Below, in pieces: positions 23,077-32,800 of a DNA stretch of 36,144 nt. The position numbers were made by a program, and so were the translations under genes. Position 1 is the first letter of the stretch. Every line of letters begins with the position of its first letter. The notes under the pieces are model-generated. The model had not been told where the DNA came from. It saw only the letters and a program-made list of their open reading frames with translations, and did no database searches. This stretch comes from Lachnospiraceae bacterium (GTDB lineage: Bacteria > Bacillota > Clostridia > Lachnospirales > Lachnospiraceae): assembly GCA_016281605.1 (NCBI GenBank), contig JAEEJA010000093.1, forward strand, positions 1 through 36,144, given 5' to 3'.

Positions 23077-25404
23077 ATGAAAAATCCATTAAATAAAAGA
23101 CTTTTCAGAGAATTAAGAGCTGATATAGGAAAGTACATGGTTATCTTCATAGTTATGGTTATCATAATAGGTGAAGGCTCGGGTTTTTTGGTAGCTGCAA
23201 ATGGATTATTAAAAGCCTATAATGACAGCTTTGGAAAGTACAACGTTGAAGACGGTAATTTCAGTGTATCTGAAAAACTTAGTAAAAGTACTATTAATTC
23301 TATAGAAAACAATGAAAAGGTAAATATAAAAATATATGAAAATTTCTATGTTGAAGGTGACTCGTATAAAGGTTCAACTCTTAGACTTTTTAAAGTAAGA
23401 AAGGATATTAACAGAGCTAGTATTCTTTCGGGAAGACTCCCTAAAGAGGATAACGAAGTTGCCATAGACAGAATGTATGCTGATAATAACAGGATTAGTT
23501 TACAGGATGAGATTCCTTATGAAGGAAAGAAGTATAAGGTAACAGGTCTTATTGCATTATCGGATTACTCTACTCTTTTCCAAAGTAACTCAGACGTAAT
23601 GTTTGACGCAACACTTTTTGGAGTAGGAGTGGTTACGGAAAGTGCTTTTGAATCATACTCGGAGGATGATTATAATTATTCTTATTCATGGAAATATAAA
23701 AAGAAACCTCATAATAAAGATGAAGAGACAAAGATGTCCGAAAAGCTTATGAAGCAGATGGCTTCTATGGTAAAAATTGAAACCTATACTCCTCAGTATG
23801 CCAATCAGGCTATTATGTTTACAGGAGAGGATTTTGGTTCAGATTCAATCATGATAAGAGTTTTTGTCTATATGATTATAGTTATCCTCGCCTTTGTATT
23901 TGGTATAATGATGAGTAATACTATTCAAAATGAATCAGAAAACATAGGTACACTCAGAGCTTCCGGATATACCATAAATGAAATAATAACACATTATATG
24001 CTTACGCCTGTGTTTGTGACATTAGTAAGTGCACTTATAGGAAATATATTTGGTTATACAGTAATGGAAAAGGTAAATGCAGATCTTTACTATGGAAGCT
24101 ATAGTCTGCCGAAGTATGAAACACTTTTTAATTTCGAAGCATTTGTAGAGACTACTGTAGTTCCTGTTTTGCTTATGATAATTATTTCTTATTGTACTCT
24201 CAGAAATAAGCTCAAGCTTTCACCTTTAAGATTCTTGAGACATGACCTGGGCAAAAAAGGAAGGAAAAGAGCATTTTACTTAAGCAGAAAGATTCCTTTT
24301 TTCTTACGATTCAGAATCAGAGTAATATTCCAAAATATATCTAATTACCTGGTACTGATTTTTGGACTGTTTTTTGCAAATTTCTTGTTGGTTTTCGGAC
24401 TTCTTTTTCCACAAATTATCAAAGACTACTCAGCAAATGTAGAGAAAAATATGTTTTCGAAATATCAATATATGCTTCAAGTTCCGATTGACATGTTTGA
24501 TGAAAGTTCGAAACTAAAAAGCACGATAGCAGCACTTAAGTATAAAAATGGTGTTGAAACGGAGACTAAAGGTGCTGAAAAGTTTACTTCCTACGGACTT
24601 ATATCAACGACTGAAGGAATAAGACAGGAGGATGTTTCATTCTATGGAATTTCACAAGAGAGTGAATATCTTCCTTTAAAGCTTAAAGAAGATGACTTTG
24701 TTATTTCCAAATCATTTGCTGAAAAATTTATGTTGAAAGTAGGAGATAAAGTAAAACTAAAAGAAGAATTTGAGAATAAATATTACTCCTTTAAAGTAAC
24801 CGGAATTTATGATTACTATGGCTCTATATGTGCTTTTATGAATCAAAAAGCATTAAATGAAAAATTTGACCTGGGTGATGATTATTTTTCCGGATATTTT
24901 AGTAATGAAGAGATAAAAGATATCGATAAAAAATATTTAGGCTCTGTTGTGGATATTGATTCAATGACAAAAGCTTCCAGACAGCTTGAAAAATCCATGG
25001 GAAGTGTCATGGATGTAGTAGCAATCTTTTCTGTTATTATCTTTGTGGTTCTCATATATTTGTTATCAAAGATTATTATAGAGAAAAATGCTTCGAATAT
25101 TTCTATGAGTAAGATTTTGGGTTACATGGACAGAGAAATATCTAATCTTTATATTAATGCAACGACAATTGTAGTTATCATAGGAGCGGTTGGAACAACC
25201 TTTATTTGTTCGGGCCTTATAATCGGAGTTTTTCATGCTATGCTTAGAACAGAAATGAACGGATGGTTTGATATAAAGGTACCTCCTATTGTAATTATAA
25301 AGATGCTTTCGGCAGGAATTATAAGTTATGGTGTAATTGCGTTTTTTGAATACATAAAGATTAAGAGAATTCCTTTGGAGGAGGCTTTGAAAAATGATGA
25401 GTGA
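23077..25404 (+). CDS. FtsX-family ABC transporter permease with two FtsX domains
   Basis: A 775-residue membrane protein. TM1 is at about 17-37, then a large extracytoplasmic domain, a three-TM FtsX block at about 265-385 containing NIGTLRASGYTINEIITHYM, the cytoplasmic-loop motif of the family, a TM near 430, a second extracytoplasmic domain, and a final three-TM block at about 650-765 with SMSKILGYMDREI. Such permeases more often work as mechanotransducers or exporters than as importers. AGGAAGG precedes the start. Its end overlaps the possible early start of the lipoprotein gene. Confidence 0.9.
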   Translation: MKNPLNKRLFRELRADIGKYMVIFIVMVIIIGEGSGFLVAANGLLKAYNDSFGKYNVEDGNFSVSEKLSKSTINSIENNEKVNIKIYENFYVEGDSYKGSTLRLFKVRKDINRASILSGRLPKEDNEVAIDRMYADNNRISLQDEIPYEGKKYKVTGLIALSDYSTLFQSNSDVMFDATLFGVGVVTESAFESYSEDDYNYSYSWKYKKKPHNKDEETKMSEKLMKQMASMVKIETYTPQYANQAIMFTGEDFGSDSIMIRVFVYMIIVILAFVFGIMMSNTIQNESENIGTLRASGYTINEIITHYMLTPVFVTLVSALIGNIFGYTVMEKVNADLYYGSYSLPKYETLFNFEAFVETTVVPVLLMIIISYCTLRNKLKLSPLRFLRHDLGKKGRKRAFYLSRKIPFFLRFRIRVIFQNISNYLVLIFGLFFANFLLVFGLLFPQIIKDYSANVEKNMFSKYQYMLQVPIDMFDESSKLKSTIAALKYKNGVETETKGAEKFTSYGLISTTEGIRQEDVSFYGISQESEYLPLKLKEDDFVISKSFAEKFMLKVGDKVKLKEEFENKYYSFKVTGIYDYYGSICAFMNQKALNEKFDLGDDYFSGYFSNEEIKDIDKKYLGSVVDIDSMTKASRQLEKSMGSVMDVVAIFSVIIFVVLIYLLSKIIIEKNASNISMSKILGYMDREISNLYINATTIVVIIGAVGTTFICSGLIIGVFHAMLRTEMNGWFDIKVPPIVIIKMLSAGIISYGVIAFFEYIKIKRIPLEEALKNDE

Positions 25405-25423
25405 TTTTTTATGGAGAAAAGAC

Positions 25424-27076
25424 ATGATAAAAAAGATGATTTTTACAGTAATTTTTATTTTAGCTGTTTCAATTTCCTTTACGGCCTGCGAGCATGACAA
25501 TAAAAAGAATGATAATAATAAGTCCGAGGTTATGGATGAAGTCTCTTCTTCATCTGAAGAAACTTCTAAAAGCTCTCAAGAGGATGATACTTCTTCTATA
25601 AATGAAGTTTCTCCTGATTCAGACGGTAACTTTGCCGGGTCAAAAGAAGATACAGTGAATATAAAGATCGATAGTACAGGAAAAGTTAAGAAAATAGAAG
25701 TGGAAACTACTCTTAAGGAACTTGGAGACAAAAAAGAAATTAAGGATATCAGTAATCTTCAGGATATAATAATTCCGAATGGGGATACTGAATATAAGCT
25801 TTTGGATGATGGCGAAGTTATTTTTAATACTGAAGAAAGCCGTATAGAGTATAAAGGAAGTACTTCAAAGGAACTTCCTGTAGGAGTAAATATTTCCTAC
25901 GAGCTGGATGGAAAAGAAATTAGTGCCCATGAGCTTGCAGGAAAAAGCGGTAAGGTTAAGATAAGATTTGATTATGATAACCATACTTCTGCTAATGTAT
26001 CTGTAAAAGGCAAGAAGTATGAAGTGAAGGTTCCTTTTGTTTTTATATCGGCTCTTATGCTTTCAGAAGAACACTTCAAAAATATCAAGGTAAAAAACGG
26101 TGGCGTTTTTGATATGAGTGATGAGATAGTGGCCTATGGTATAGCAATGCCGGGATTAAAGGATAGTCTTAAGCTGGATGCCATACAAAAGGATATGAAA
26201 AAATTCAGTAAAAAGAACGATAAAAATAAGGATGACGAGATAAAAATTCCTGATTATGTGGAGATTACAGCAGATGTAGAAGATTTTAAGCTTGAGTACA
26301 GCCTTACAATAGTTTCAAAGGGAATTTTTGCAGATATTGATAAAGATACTTTTAAAGGTGGTTCTAAATTTACTAAAGGAATAAAGAAACTGGGCAAGGC
26401 TTCTGACAAGCTTTCCGATGCAACGGATAAGATGTATGAAGGTGTTTCTGATTTTGGAACATACTTAAGAAACTATACTGATGGTGTTAGTAAGGTTAGT
26501 GACGGCGCTAAAGGTTTAAGTAATGGTCTTAATGAACTGGATAAAAACTCTGATGATCTTAGGAAAGGAACTAATGCACTTTCGAAGGGACTTAAGGATT
26601 TAAAGAAGAATTTAGATTCCATGGATACGTCTGCATTTGCTAAAGTAGAAAGTATGCAGGGATTTGTGCAAGCTATAGAAGCTATGAAAAAGGGTGTTAA
26701 TTCACTTTATGAAGGAAGTGTGGGATTAAGTAAAGGAGTTGATGGCTATACATCCGGTATTGAAAAAATAAAAGTTGGTGCTGCTTCGTTAAGTGACGGC
26801 TTATCTCAGATTGCCTCTTCCGGATATAGTTTGAACTCCGGTTATACTAAGCTTATAACAGCCATGGAAAAACTATCGGATGGAATGGAAAAATATAATG
26901 AAAAGGCTGTTAAAAAGCTTACAAAGCTAGAAGGAGATGATCTTTCAAAGGTTCTTAATAATGCACATGCATTAAAGAAAGCAGATAAGCAATATGGTAC
27001 ATTTACCGGTTCTTACAAGGGTCAGGATGCTGGTGTTACATTTGTGTTTGAGTCAGAAGAAATAAAAAAGGGTTGA
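25424..27076 (+). CDS. Lipoprotein with Leu-x-x-Gly heptad repeats (YhgE/Pip-like segment)
   Basis: A 550-residue lipoprotein. MIKKMIFTVIFILAVSISFTAC is a type II signal peptide with Cys22. An acidic Ser/Asn linker follows, then beta-rich segments, and the C-terminal third has heptad-like repeats such as LSDATDKMYEGVSDF, VSDGAKGLSNGLNEL, LRKGTNALSKGLKDL, AASLSDGLSQI, the Leu-x-x-Gly coiled pattern seen in YhgE/Pip proteins and MmpL-type transporters. I start at 25424 (GGAG seven bases upstream); ATG 25394 with GGAGGAGG upstream is also possible and would add 10 residues. It probably forms an extracytoplasmic stalk for the FtsX-type transporter encoded just before it; this is inference from the operon. 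Confidence 0.78.
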   Translation: MIKKMIFTVIFILAVSISFTACEHDNKKNDNNKSEVMDEVSSSSEETSKSSQEDDTSSINEVSPDSDGNFAGSKEDTVNIKIDSTGKVKKIEVETTLKELGDKKEIKDISNLQDIIIPNGDTEYKLLDDGEVIFNTEESRIEYKGSTSKELPVGVNISYELDGKEISAHELAGKSGKVKIRFDYDNHTSANVSVKGKKYEVKVPFVFISALMLSEEHFKNIKVKNGGVFDMSDEIVAYGIAMPGLKDSLKLDAIQKDMKKFSKKNDKNKDDEIKIPDYVEITADVEDFKLEYSLTIVSKGIFADIDKDTFKGGSKFTKGIKKLGKASDKLSDATDKMYEGVSDFGTYLRNYTDGVSKVSDGAKGLSNGLNELDKNSDDLRKGTNALSKGLKDLKKNLDSMDTSAFAKVESMQGFVQAIEAMKKGVNSLYEGSVGLSKGVDGYTSGIEKIKVGAASLSDGLSQIASSGYSLNSGYTKLITAMEKLSDGMEKYNEKAVKKLTKLEGDDLSKVLNNAHALKKADKQYGTFTGSYKGQDAGVTFVFESEEIKKG

Positions 27077-27101
27077 ACATGTTTAGTCTTTGGTGTAGAA
27101 T
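27073..27101 (+). promoter_or_regulatory. Promoter of pyruvate kinase
   Basis: TTGAAC (27073-27078) and TAGAAT (27096-27101) are separated by 17 bases, overlapping the end of the lipoprotein gene. The predicted start is near 27108, just before the stem-loop at 27113-27144. Confidence 0.55.
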
Positions 27102-27112
27102 GAGTTCATGAT

Positions 27113-27144
27113 TTTTAGGGGACAAGGGTTTTTGTCCCTTAAAA
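27113..27144 (+). promoter_or_regulatory. Thirteen-base-pair stem-loop in the pyk leader
   Basis: TTTTAGGGGACAA (27113-27125) pairs with TTGTCCCTTAAAA (27132-27144), one G-T pair, loop GGGTTT. No T tract follows, so it is not an intrinsic terminator on this strand. It ends a few bases before the GGAGG ribosome binding site (27151-27155) and may stabilise the transcript or affect translation. Confidence 0.6.
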
Positions 27145-27162
27145 CATTATGGAGGAATATGT

Positions 27163-28575
27163 ATGCGTAAAACAAAAATTGTTGGTACCATAGGGCCTTC
27201 AAGTGAGAGTGAAGAAGTATTTGCAGAGCTTTGTAAGGCAGGACTCAATGTTGCAAGACTTAATTTTTCTCATGGTACCCACGAGGAGCATCAAAAAAAG
27301 ATCGATATGATAAAGAAGGTTAGAGCAGAGCTTGGTTTACCTATTGCGATAATGCTTGATACCAAAGGACCTGAATATCGTATCGGCACATTTGAAAATG
27401 GTAAGGTTGACCTAAAAGAAGGAGATCAGTTTATATTTACGGTTGAAGATGTGGTCGGTGATAATAAGAGAGTTTCCGTAAATTACAAAGATCTTCATCA
27501 GGAATTATCTCCGGGAGATACTATTCTCTTAAACAACGGACTTCTTATATTTGAAGTGGAAAAGGTGGATGGTTCGGATATTATAACAAAGGTCTTAGAT
27601 GGTGGAGAGCTTTCAAACAGAAAGAGTATGAGCTTTCCGGGTAAGGTTATGCATCAGACATATCTATCAGAGCAGGATAAGTCCGATATGCTATTTGGTA
27701 TAAAGAATGATGTGGACTTTATAGCCTGTTCCTTTGTTTCTGTTAAGCAGGATTTGCTTGATGTTAGGGAGTTCCTTAATGCCAACGGAGGAGATGGTAT
27801 AGAGCTTATAGCTAAGATTGAGAATCAGTCGGGATATGATAATATTACAAGTATATGTGAAGAGTGCGATGGAGTTATGGTTGCTAGAGGTGACATGGGG
27901 GTTGAAATTGCATTTGAAAAGCTTCCTGCTATCCAAAAGGATCTTATAACTACATGTCGTATGATGGGGAAGAGGGTTATAACTGCTACAGAGATGCTTG
28001 AATCCATGATTCATTCCCCTCGCCCTACAAGAGCTGAGACCTCTGACGTTGCTAATGCTGTTTATGACGGTACTTCTGCTATCATGCTTTCGGGAGAGAC
28101 AGCAGCGGGAGCTTACCCTGTAAAGGCTGTTGAAGCTATGGCTCGTATAGCTTATGCTACCGAGCAAAATATAAATTACAGAAAACGTTTCTATAATAAG
28201 GAATTTTTGATTCAGAATGATGTGGATGCCGTATCACATGCGACTTGTGCCATGGCTATCGATATAGATGCAAAATGCGTGATAGCTTGTACCCTTTCAG
28301 GGATTACAGCCCGCATGGTTTCTAGGTTTAGGGCACCTGTAGATATAGTTGGTATGACTACCAATGAAAAAACATTTAGAAAGCTTGCTCTTTCATGGGG
28401 AGTTACACCTGTTATGTGCGAGATGTATCCTTCAACAGATGTTCTTTTCTACAGTGCTAAGAAGCTTGCTGCTCAGACACTGGGACTCTCTGAGAAGGAT
28501 AAGGTAGTTATAACCGGTGGTATAACAAACGGACAGTCAGGTAATACCAATCTTATAAAGATCGAAGAAGTATAA
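27163..28575 (+). CDS. pyk: Pyruvate kinase
   Basis: Final glycolytic enzyme: phosphoenolpyruvate plus ADP to pyruvate plus ATP, in the cytoplasm. The 470-residue length is that of the standard bacterial enzyme without the extra C-terminal PEP-utiliser domain of Bacillus. Motifs: TKIVGTIGPSS, NVARLNFSHG, LDTKGPEYR, IAKIENQSGYDNI with the catalytic Lys, VARGDMGVEI and KRVITATEMLESM. Its own promoter and hairpin leader precede it. GGAGG lies seven bases before the ATG. Confidence 0.97.
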   Translation: MRKTKIVGTIGPSSESEEVFAELCKAGLNVARLNFSHGTHEEHQKKIDMIKKVRAELGLPIAIMLDTKGPEYRIGTFENGKVDLKEGDQFIFTVEDVVGDNKRVSVNYKDLHQELSPGDTILLNNGLLIFEVEKVDGSDIITKVLDGGELSNRKSMSFPGKVMHQTYLSEQDKSDMLFGIKNDVDFIACSFVSVKQDLLDVREFLNANGGDGIELIAKIENQSGYDNITSICEECDGVMVARGDMGVEIAFEKLPAIQKDLITTCRMMGKRVITATEMLESMIHSPRPTRAETSDVANAVYDGTSAIMLSGETAAGAYPVKAVEAMARIAYATEQNINYRKRFYNKEFLIQNDVDAVSHATCAMAIDIDAKCVIACTLSGITARMVSRFRAPVDIVGMTTNEKTFRKLALSWGVTPVMCEMYPSTDVLFYSAKKLAAQTLGLSEKDKVVITGGITNGQSGNTNLIKIEEV

Positions 28576-28652
28576 CTTAGTCTTTTTGTATTTTAGTGAG
28601 TTTTTAAAACAATAATATAATAATAAATATTTCAAAAAAAAGGAGATTAATT

Positions 28653-29525
28653 ATGAAAGAGTACTCACCTGTAAAAGAGGGAAAAGTAAGAGAAATCTAT
28701 GATACCGAGGATGGTTTAATCATGGTAGCAACCGATAGAATCAGCTGCTTTGATGTAATCCTTAAAAACAATGTAACTAAGAAGGGCGCTGTGCTTACAC
28801 AGATGTCTAAGTTTTGGTTTGATATGACAGAGGATATAGTTCCTAATCACATGATCTCTATCGATGTTAATGATATGCCTGAATACTTTAGAAAGCCTGA
28901 GTTTGACGGTAACAGCATGCTTTGTAAGCGTCTTACCATGCTTCCCATAGAGTGTATAGTAAGAGGTTATATAACAGGAAGTGGCTGGGCAAGCTATCAG
29001 GAGAACGGAACTGTATGTGGTATAAAGCTTCCTGAAGGACTTAAGGAGTCAGAAAAGCTGCCTGAACCTATCTATACACCGTCTACCAAGGCTGAAATCG
29101 GAGATCATGATGAAAATATATCATTTGAAAGAAGTGTAGAGGTTCTTGAAAAGGAATTTCCGGGTAAAGGTCAGGAGTATGCTGAAAAGCTTCGTGATTA
29201 TACTATTGCTCTTTATAAGAAGTGTGCAGATTATGCACTTAAACACGGTATAATAATCGCTGATACAAAGTTTGAGTTTGGTCTTGATGAAAACGGTAAT
29301 ATTGTGCTTGGTGATGAGATGCTTACACCTGATAGTTCTCGTTTCTGGCCGGTGGAGGGGTACGAAGCAGGTAGAGCTCAGAGTTCATTTGATAAGCAGT
29401 TTGCACGTGACTGGCTTAAAGCTAATCCTGATAATAACTGGACACTTCCGGAAGACGTTGTACAGAAAACAATTGATATTTATCTTGAGGGCTATGAGAT
29501 GCTCACAGGAGAGAAAGTAAAGTAA
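28653..29525 (+). CDS. purC: Phosphoribosylaminoimidazole-succinocarboxamide synthase (SAICAR synthetase)
   Basis: Purine biosynthesis: joins aspartate to CAIR with ATP. The 290-residue protein is the longer form of the family (the short form is about 240). It opens with VKEGKVREIYD, followed by ATDRISCFDVIL, RLTMLPIECIVRGYITGSGW, IADTKFEFG and LTPDSSRFWP, all family signatures. It stands alone here without other pur genes, 77 bases after pyk with no terminator between them. AAAGGAG precedes the ATG, and a terminator follows. Confidence 0.96.
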   Translation: MKEYSPVKEGKVREIYDTEDGLIMVATDRISCFDVILKNNVTKKGAVLTQMSKFWFDMTEDIVPNHMISIDVNDMPEYFRKPEFDGNSMLCKRLTMLPIECIVRGYITGSGWASYQENGTVCGIKLPEGLKESEKLPEPIYTPSTKAEIGDHDENISFERSVEVLEKEFPGKGQEYAEKLRDYTIALYKKCADYALKHGIIIADTKFEFGLDENGNIVLGDEMLTPDSSRFWPVEGYEAGRAQSSFDKQFARDWLKANPDNNWTLPEDVVQKTIDIYLEGYEMLTGEKVK

Positions 29526-29559
29526 TATTGTTATATTATAAATAAAGATTCATAAAGCG

Positions 29560-29602
29560 GATAGGAAGTCTTTTAAATTAAAGATTTTCTATCTGTTTTT
29601 TT
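29560..29602 (+). terminator. Terminator after purC
   Basis: GATAGGAAGTCTTT (29560-29573) pairs with AAAGATTTTCTATC (29580-29593), including G-T pairs, followed by TGTTTTTTT. Confidence 0.85.
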
Positions 29603-29606
29603 ATTT

Positions 29607-29640
29607 ATGACAGAATATTTGTCAATGACAAAAAATGACT
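29607..29640. promoter_or_regulatory. Cluster of TGACA half-sites, candidate operator of the surface-protein gene
   Basis: TTTGTCAATGACAAA (29618-29632) is a perfect 7+1+7 palindrome. A further TGACA at 29607-29611 is inverted relative to TGTCA at 29620-29624, and TGACT follows at 29636-29640. The cluster lies just upstream of the -35 at 29646, an activator-like position. Confidence 0.5.
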
Positions 29641-29645
29641 CTTTG

Positions 29646-29675
29646 TTGCACGTATATATTGAAAAGTGGTAAAAT
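29646..29675 (+). promoter_or_regulatory. Promoter of the large surface-protein gene
   Basis: TTGCAC (29646-29651) and TAAAAT (29670-29675) with an 18-base spacer. The predicted start is about 29682, giving a leader of roughly 200 bases before the start codon at 29879. Confidence 0.55.
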
Positions 29676-29714
29676 ATACACAAGTTTTGTAACGTTTTTG
29701 TTTTTTTTAAGTAT

Positions 29715-29841
29715 ATGTTTGTGCTAAAGGGCGTCGCAAACATGCTCTGACAGTCGGTATGTTTTTAAAATATATATATTTGATTTTTATAGGGTTTTTA
29801 ATCCGATTTTTGTACATTTTAAGTAAAACCGGCTTGTCAGA
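29715..29841 (+). promoter_or_regulatory. Structured 5' leader of the surface-protein gene (unassigned RNA)
   Basis: A hairpin pairs ATGTTTGTG (29715-29723) with CGCAAACAT (29735-29743), one G-T pair, loop of 11 bases containing GGGCG. Two bases later a 13-bp long-range stem pairs TCTGACAGTCGGT (29746-29758) with ACCGGC-T-TGTCAGA (29828-29841), with one bulged T and one G-T pair. The enclosed 69 bases hold a small GG/CC hairpin. The ribosome binding site (AAGGAGG, 29865-29871) lies 24 bases downstream. I cannot fit it to a known riboswitch consensus. Confidence 0.5.
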
Positions 29842-29878
29842 CTCAAAAAACAAATCGTCCTTAGAAGGAGGAAAATGT

Positions 29879-32800
29879 ATGCGAAAAAAATCTTATAATG
29901 TATTTATAGCATGGATTCTTGCTATATGTATGATTTTCACCGGTGTCGGCCTGTATGACACTACTTCATATGCGGCCGGAGAGGTGACTCCCGGTGATAA
30001 AGAATATACCATAACCTTTGATTATGGTATTAACGAAGAAGCTCTTGCCAATAATGATTATACGTATAAGGGTGTGACATATGCGAAATCTGTTACCGTA
30101 AAAGAAGGACAGACTTTGGAAGATATTGAGGATTTGGTTATTCCTTCATATGGAGATGAGCTTTATTTAATGGATTTCGATTACTGGATGGATCAGGATG
30201 ATTCTTACTATTATCCATATTACGGAATATATTCAGATATGACCTTGACAGCTCATTATGAGCATCATATAACTTATCATGCAGGAGAAGGTAAGTTCTA
30301 TGATTCATCTTCCGATACATATACTCGTGGTTACTTATCAGAGAGTGAAGGTAAGGTTGATTTAAGCGTTGTCTGCTATCCAAAGAGTAATTACAGGGCT
30401 TTTGTAGGTTGGTCACTTAAGAAAGACGGTACAGAGGATGATCTTTTTGATGATTCTAATTATGTTTATCAAAATATAGACCTTTACCCTGTATTTGTTG
30501 ATGGTTATCCTGTTACCATAGATGCTAACATAGATGGCGGATATATCTATTATTATTATGAAAGTTATAAGGATAGTGAGGGATATAATATCTATGGCAG
30601 TAGCAGATATTTAGAGCCCGGTAATAAGACTGTTACATTTACCTATCCGGTGGGTGTGAAGCCTTCTGATGCCAATTACTTCTGTAATAATCCGATTCGC
30701 TATAATAGCTGCATGAATCCGGGAGATAATGACGTTGAATTCAAGGAATTAAGCCTGGATAAGAGTGGTGCCGAAGGCAATTCTTTATATTTTTATAATT
30801 ATGAGCCTAAGGGTGACGGTAAAGATACCATATATGCAATCTGGAGTGAGTACTGGGTTGTAAAGTTTAACTCTAACAAGGGCGATGGTAATGATTATGA
30901 TGAGGAACGTAGAGTTGTAAAGGGAGAATCATTATCCGATATACCATATAGCTACTTTAGATATTATACAGATGATGTTACAAGAGAATGTATAGAGTTT
31001 AATACTAAGAAGGATGGCTCGGGAACAAAAATCAATTATTCCTTTGTGCCAACAAGTAATATAACGGTATATGCTCAGTATAAAGATACTTATCAGATTT
31101 CCTTTGATGGAAACGGCGGCTATATATACAGCTGGGGAAGCAGCTTTACAGTTGATAAGGGAGAAGAAGTAAAGGGTACATATGATAACATGATTGTTAT
31201 CTGGCCTGAGGAGGAAGATGGAACTGTCAGCAGAAAGGTATTAAAGAATTGGAATACAGCCTCTGACGGAAGTGGTGAGACTCCTCCTTTCACACCGACT
31301 AAAAATACCACACTTTATGCACAGCCTGAGAATGGTGTACTTGTAACCTTTGATACCAATGCACAGGACGGAGATGAAGGTAATCAGTACGGAACGCTTT
31401 TCTCATTCAGAGGTCAATCCAATAAAACCGAGGCTACATATGCTTACTCAAAAAATAAGCCTATGTCGGATGTGCCTTATCTTAGCTATTATGTTAATGA
31501 AACCAACAAAGAGTTTGCAGGTTGGTCACCTGTTTACGGTGATACAAGCAGTGTTATAGATCCTTCAAAATTTGTGCCAACAAAGGATATGACACTTTAT
31601 GCCACTTGGTATAATCTTATTGATGTAACTTATGATGGAAATGGTGGAAAATTTGCATACGGCTATGATGATGAAGATAATACCCACTATACCACTAAAG
31701 TTATAGAGGGTAAGAAATACGATCCATACTCTGCAGAGGTGCCTGAGGCGGACGGTCAGGTATTTGTCGGATGGTCAGAGAAGAAGGGAAGTAATAAGAT
31801 TATTCCATACGGAAAGACCTTCGTTCTTACCGAACCTATGGAATTCTATGCAGTTTGGGAAAGTGGTAATACCATTACTCTCGATGGAAACGGTGGTAAT
31901 GTTAGATATATCTCAAGTGGTGGACATGAGCATCATGGAGATACGAGTAAGGCAGTATTTACCATAGCTAAGGGTGAGACTGTTCTTACAGCAAATACCT
32001 ATAAGGATAAATCTTTTGATTCTTATACAGCAAGATTTGTAGAAGGTTGGCACGAAGATGGTTTAGTTCTTGGTGGCTGGACTAAAACACTGGGTGGAGA
32101 GCAGGTAGACCTGACAACATATGTTCCAACGGGTGATGAGACCTTCTATGCAATCTGGGAAGAACCTTGCACGGTAACATTTGATCCTAACGGAGGATCA
32201 TTAGAAAGCTACTACACCACAATGGATGTTCGTAAGGGAGATACTCTTTACTCCCTGCCTACTCCTGAGAAGGATGGTGAGTATTTTGTAAAATGGGTTA
32301 CCGAGAACGGAGAAGATCTTACTACTGAAACTGTCATATATTCTGATATGACAGTTAAGGCTGAGTGGACAACCGAGAAGGTAACTGTTTCCTTTGATTG
32401 TGGAGAAAATGCAACACTTTGGAATGGCGATGAATATGTAAATAATCTTCAGATAGAAGTTGGTAAAGGAAGCAATCTTAATTTCTCGAACTATATACCA
32501 TATGATAGAAATAATAGCGGATTAAACTTTGGTGGTTGGAAGTCTGACAATTATACATGGAATTTTGATAAAAAGGCTTCTTACTATACAGTAAATGAAG
32601 ATATTCAGTTTACAGCAATTTGGGAAGCTATTACATACTATGATGTTATATTTGATGGAAATGGCGGTATGGTTGAAACTACTAAGGACGAGGTAGATCC
32701 GGCCGAAGAGATAGAAATAAAGGTTGAAAAGGGTGATATAATAGGAAGCTCATTCTATGCATATCTTCCGGATGAGCCTGATAAAGATTTTACAGGGTGG

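Noticed and set aside
25394-25423. Earlier lipoprotein start overlapping the permease gene
   Set aside because: GGAGGAGG is upstream but is also coding sequence for LEEA of the permease; the 25424 start gives a classic short lipoprotein signal. Kept only as an alternative.
27113-27144. Terminator of the ABC operon before pyk
   Set aside because: No T tract follows the stem on either strand, and the arm ends in A residues on the + strand.
27691-28167. Antisense open frame of 158 codons over pyk
   Set aside because: It mirrors the codon pattern of a certain gene, has no ribosome binding site and encodes low-complexity Ser/Tyr/Ile-rich sequence.
29759-29878. In-frame upstream ATG adding 40 residues to the surface protein
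   Set aside because: It has no ribosome binding site and lies inside the paired leader; ATG 29879 has AAGGAGG and a proper signal peptide.
29682-29878. Known c-di-GMP riboswitch in the surface-protein leader
   Set aside because: I looked for the GEMM-I core (GGCAAACC, GACGCAAAG) and the class II core and found only chance resemblance near GTCGCAAAC.
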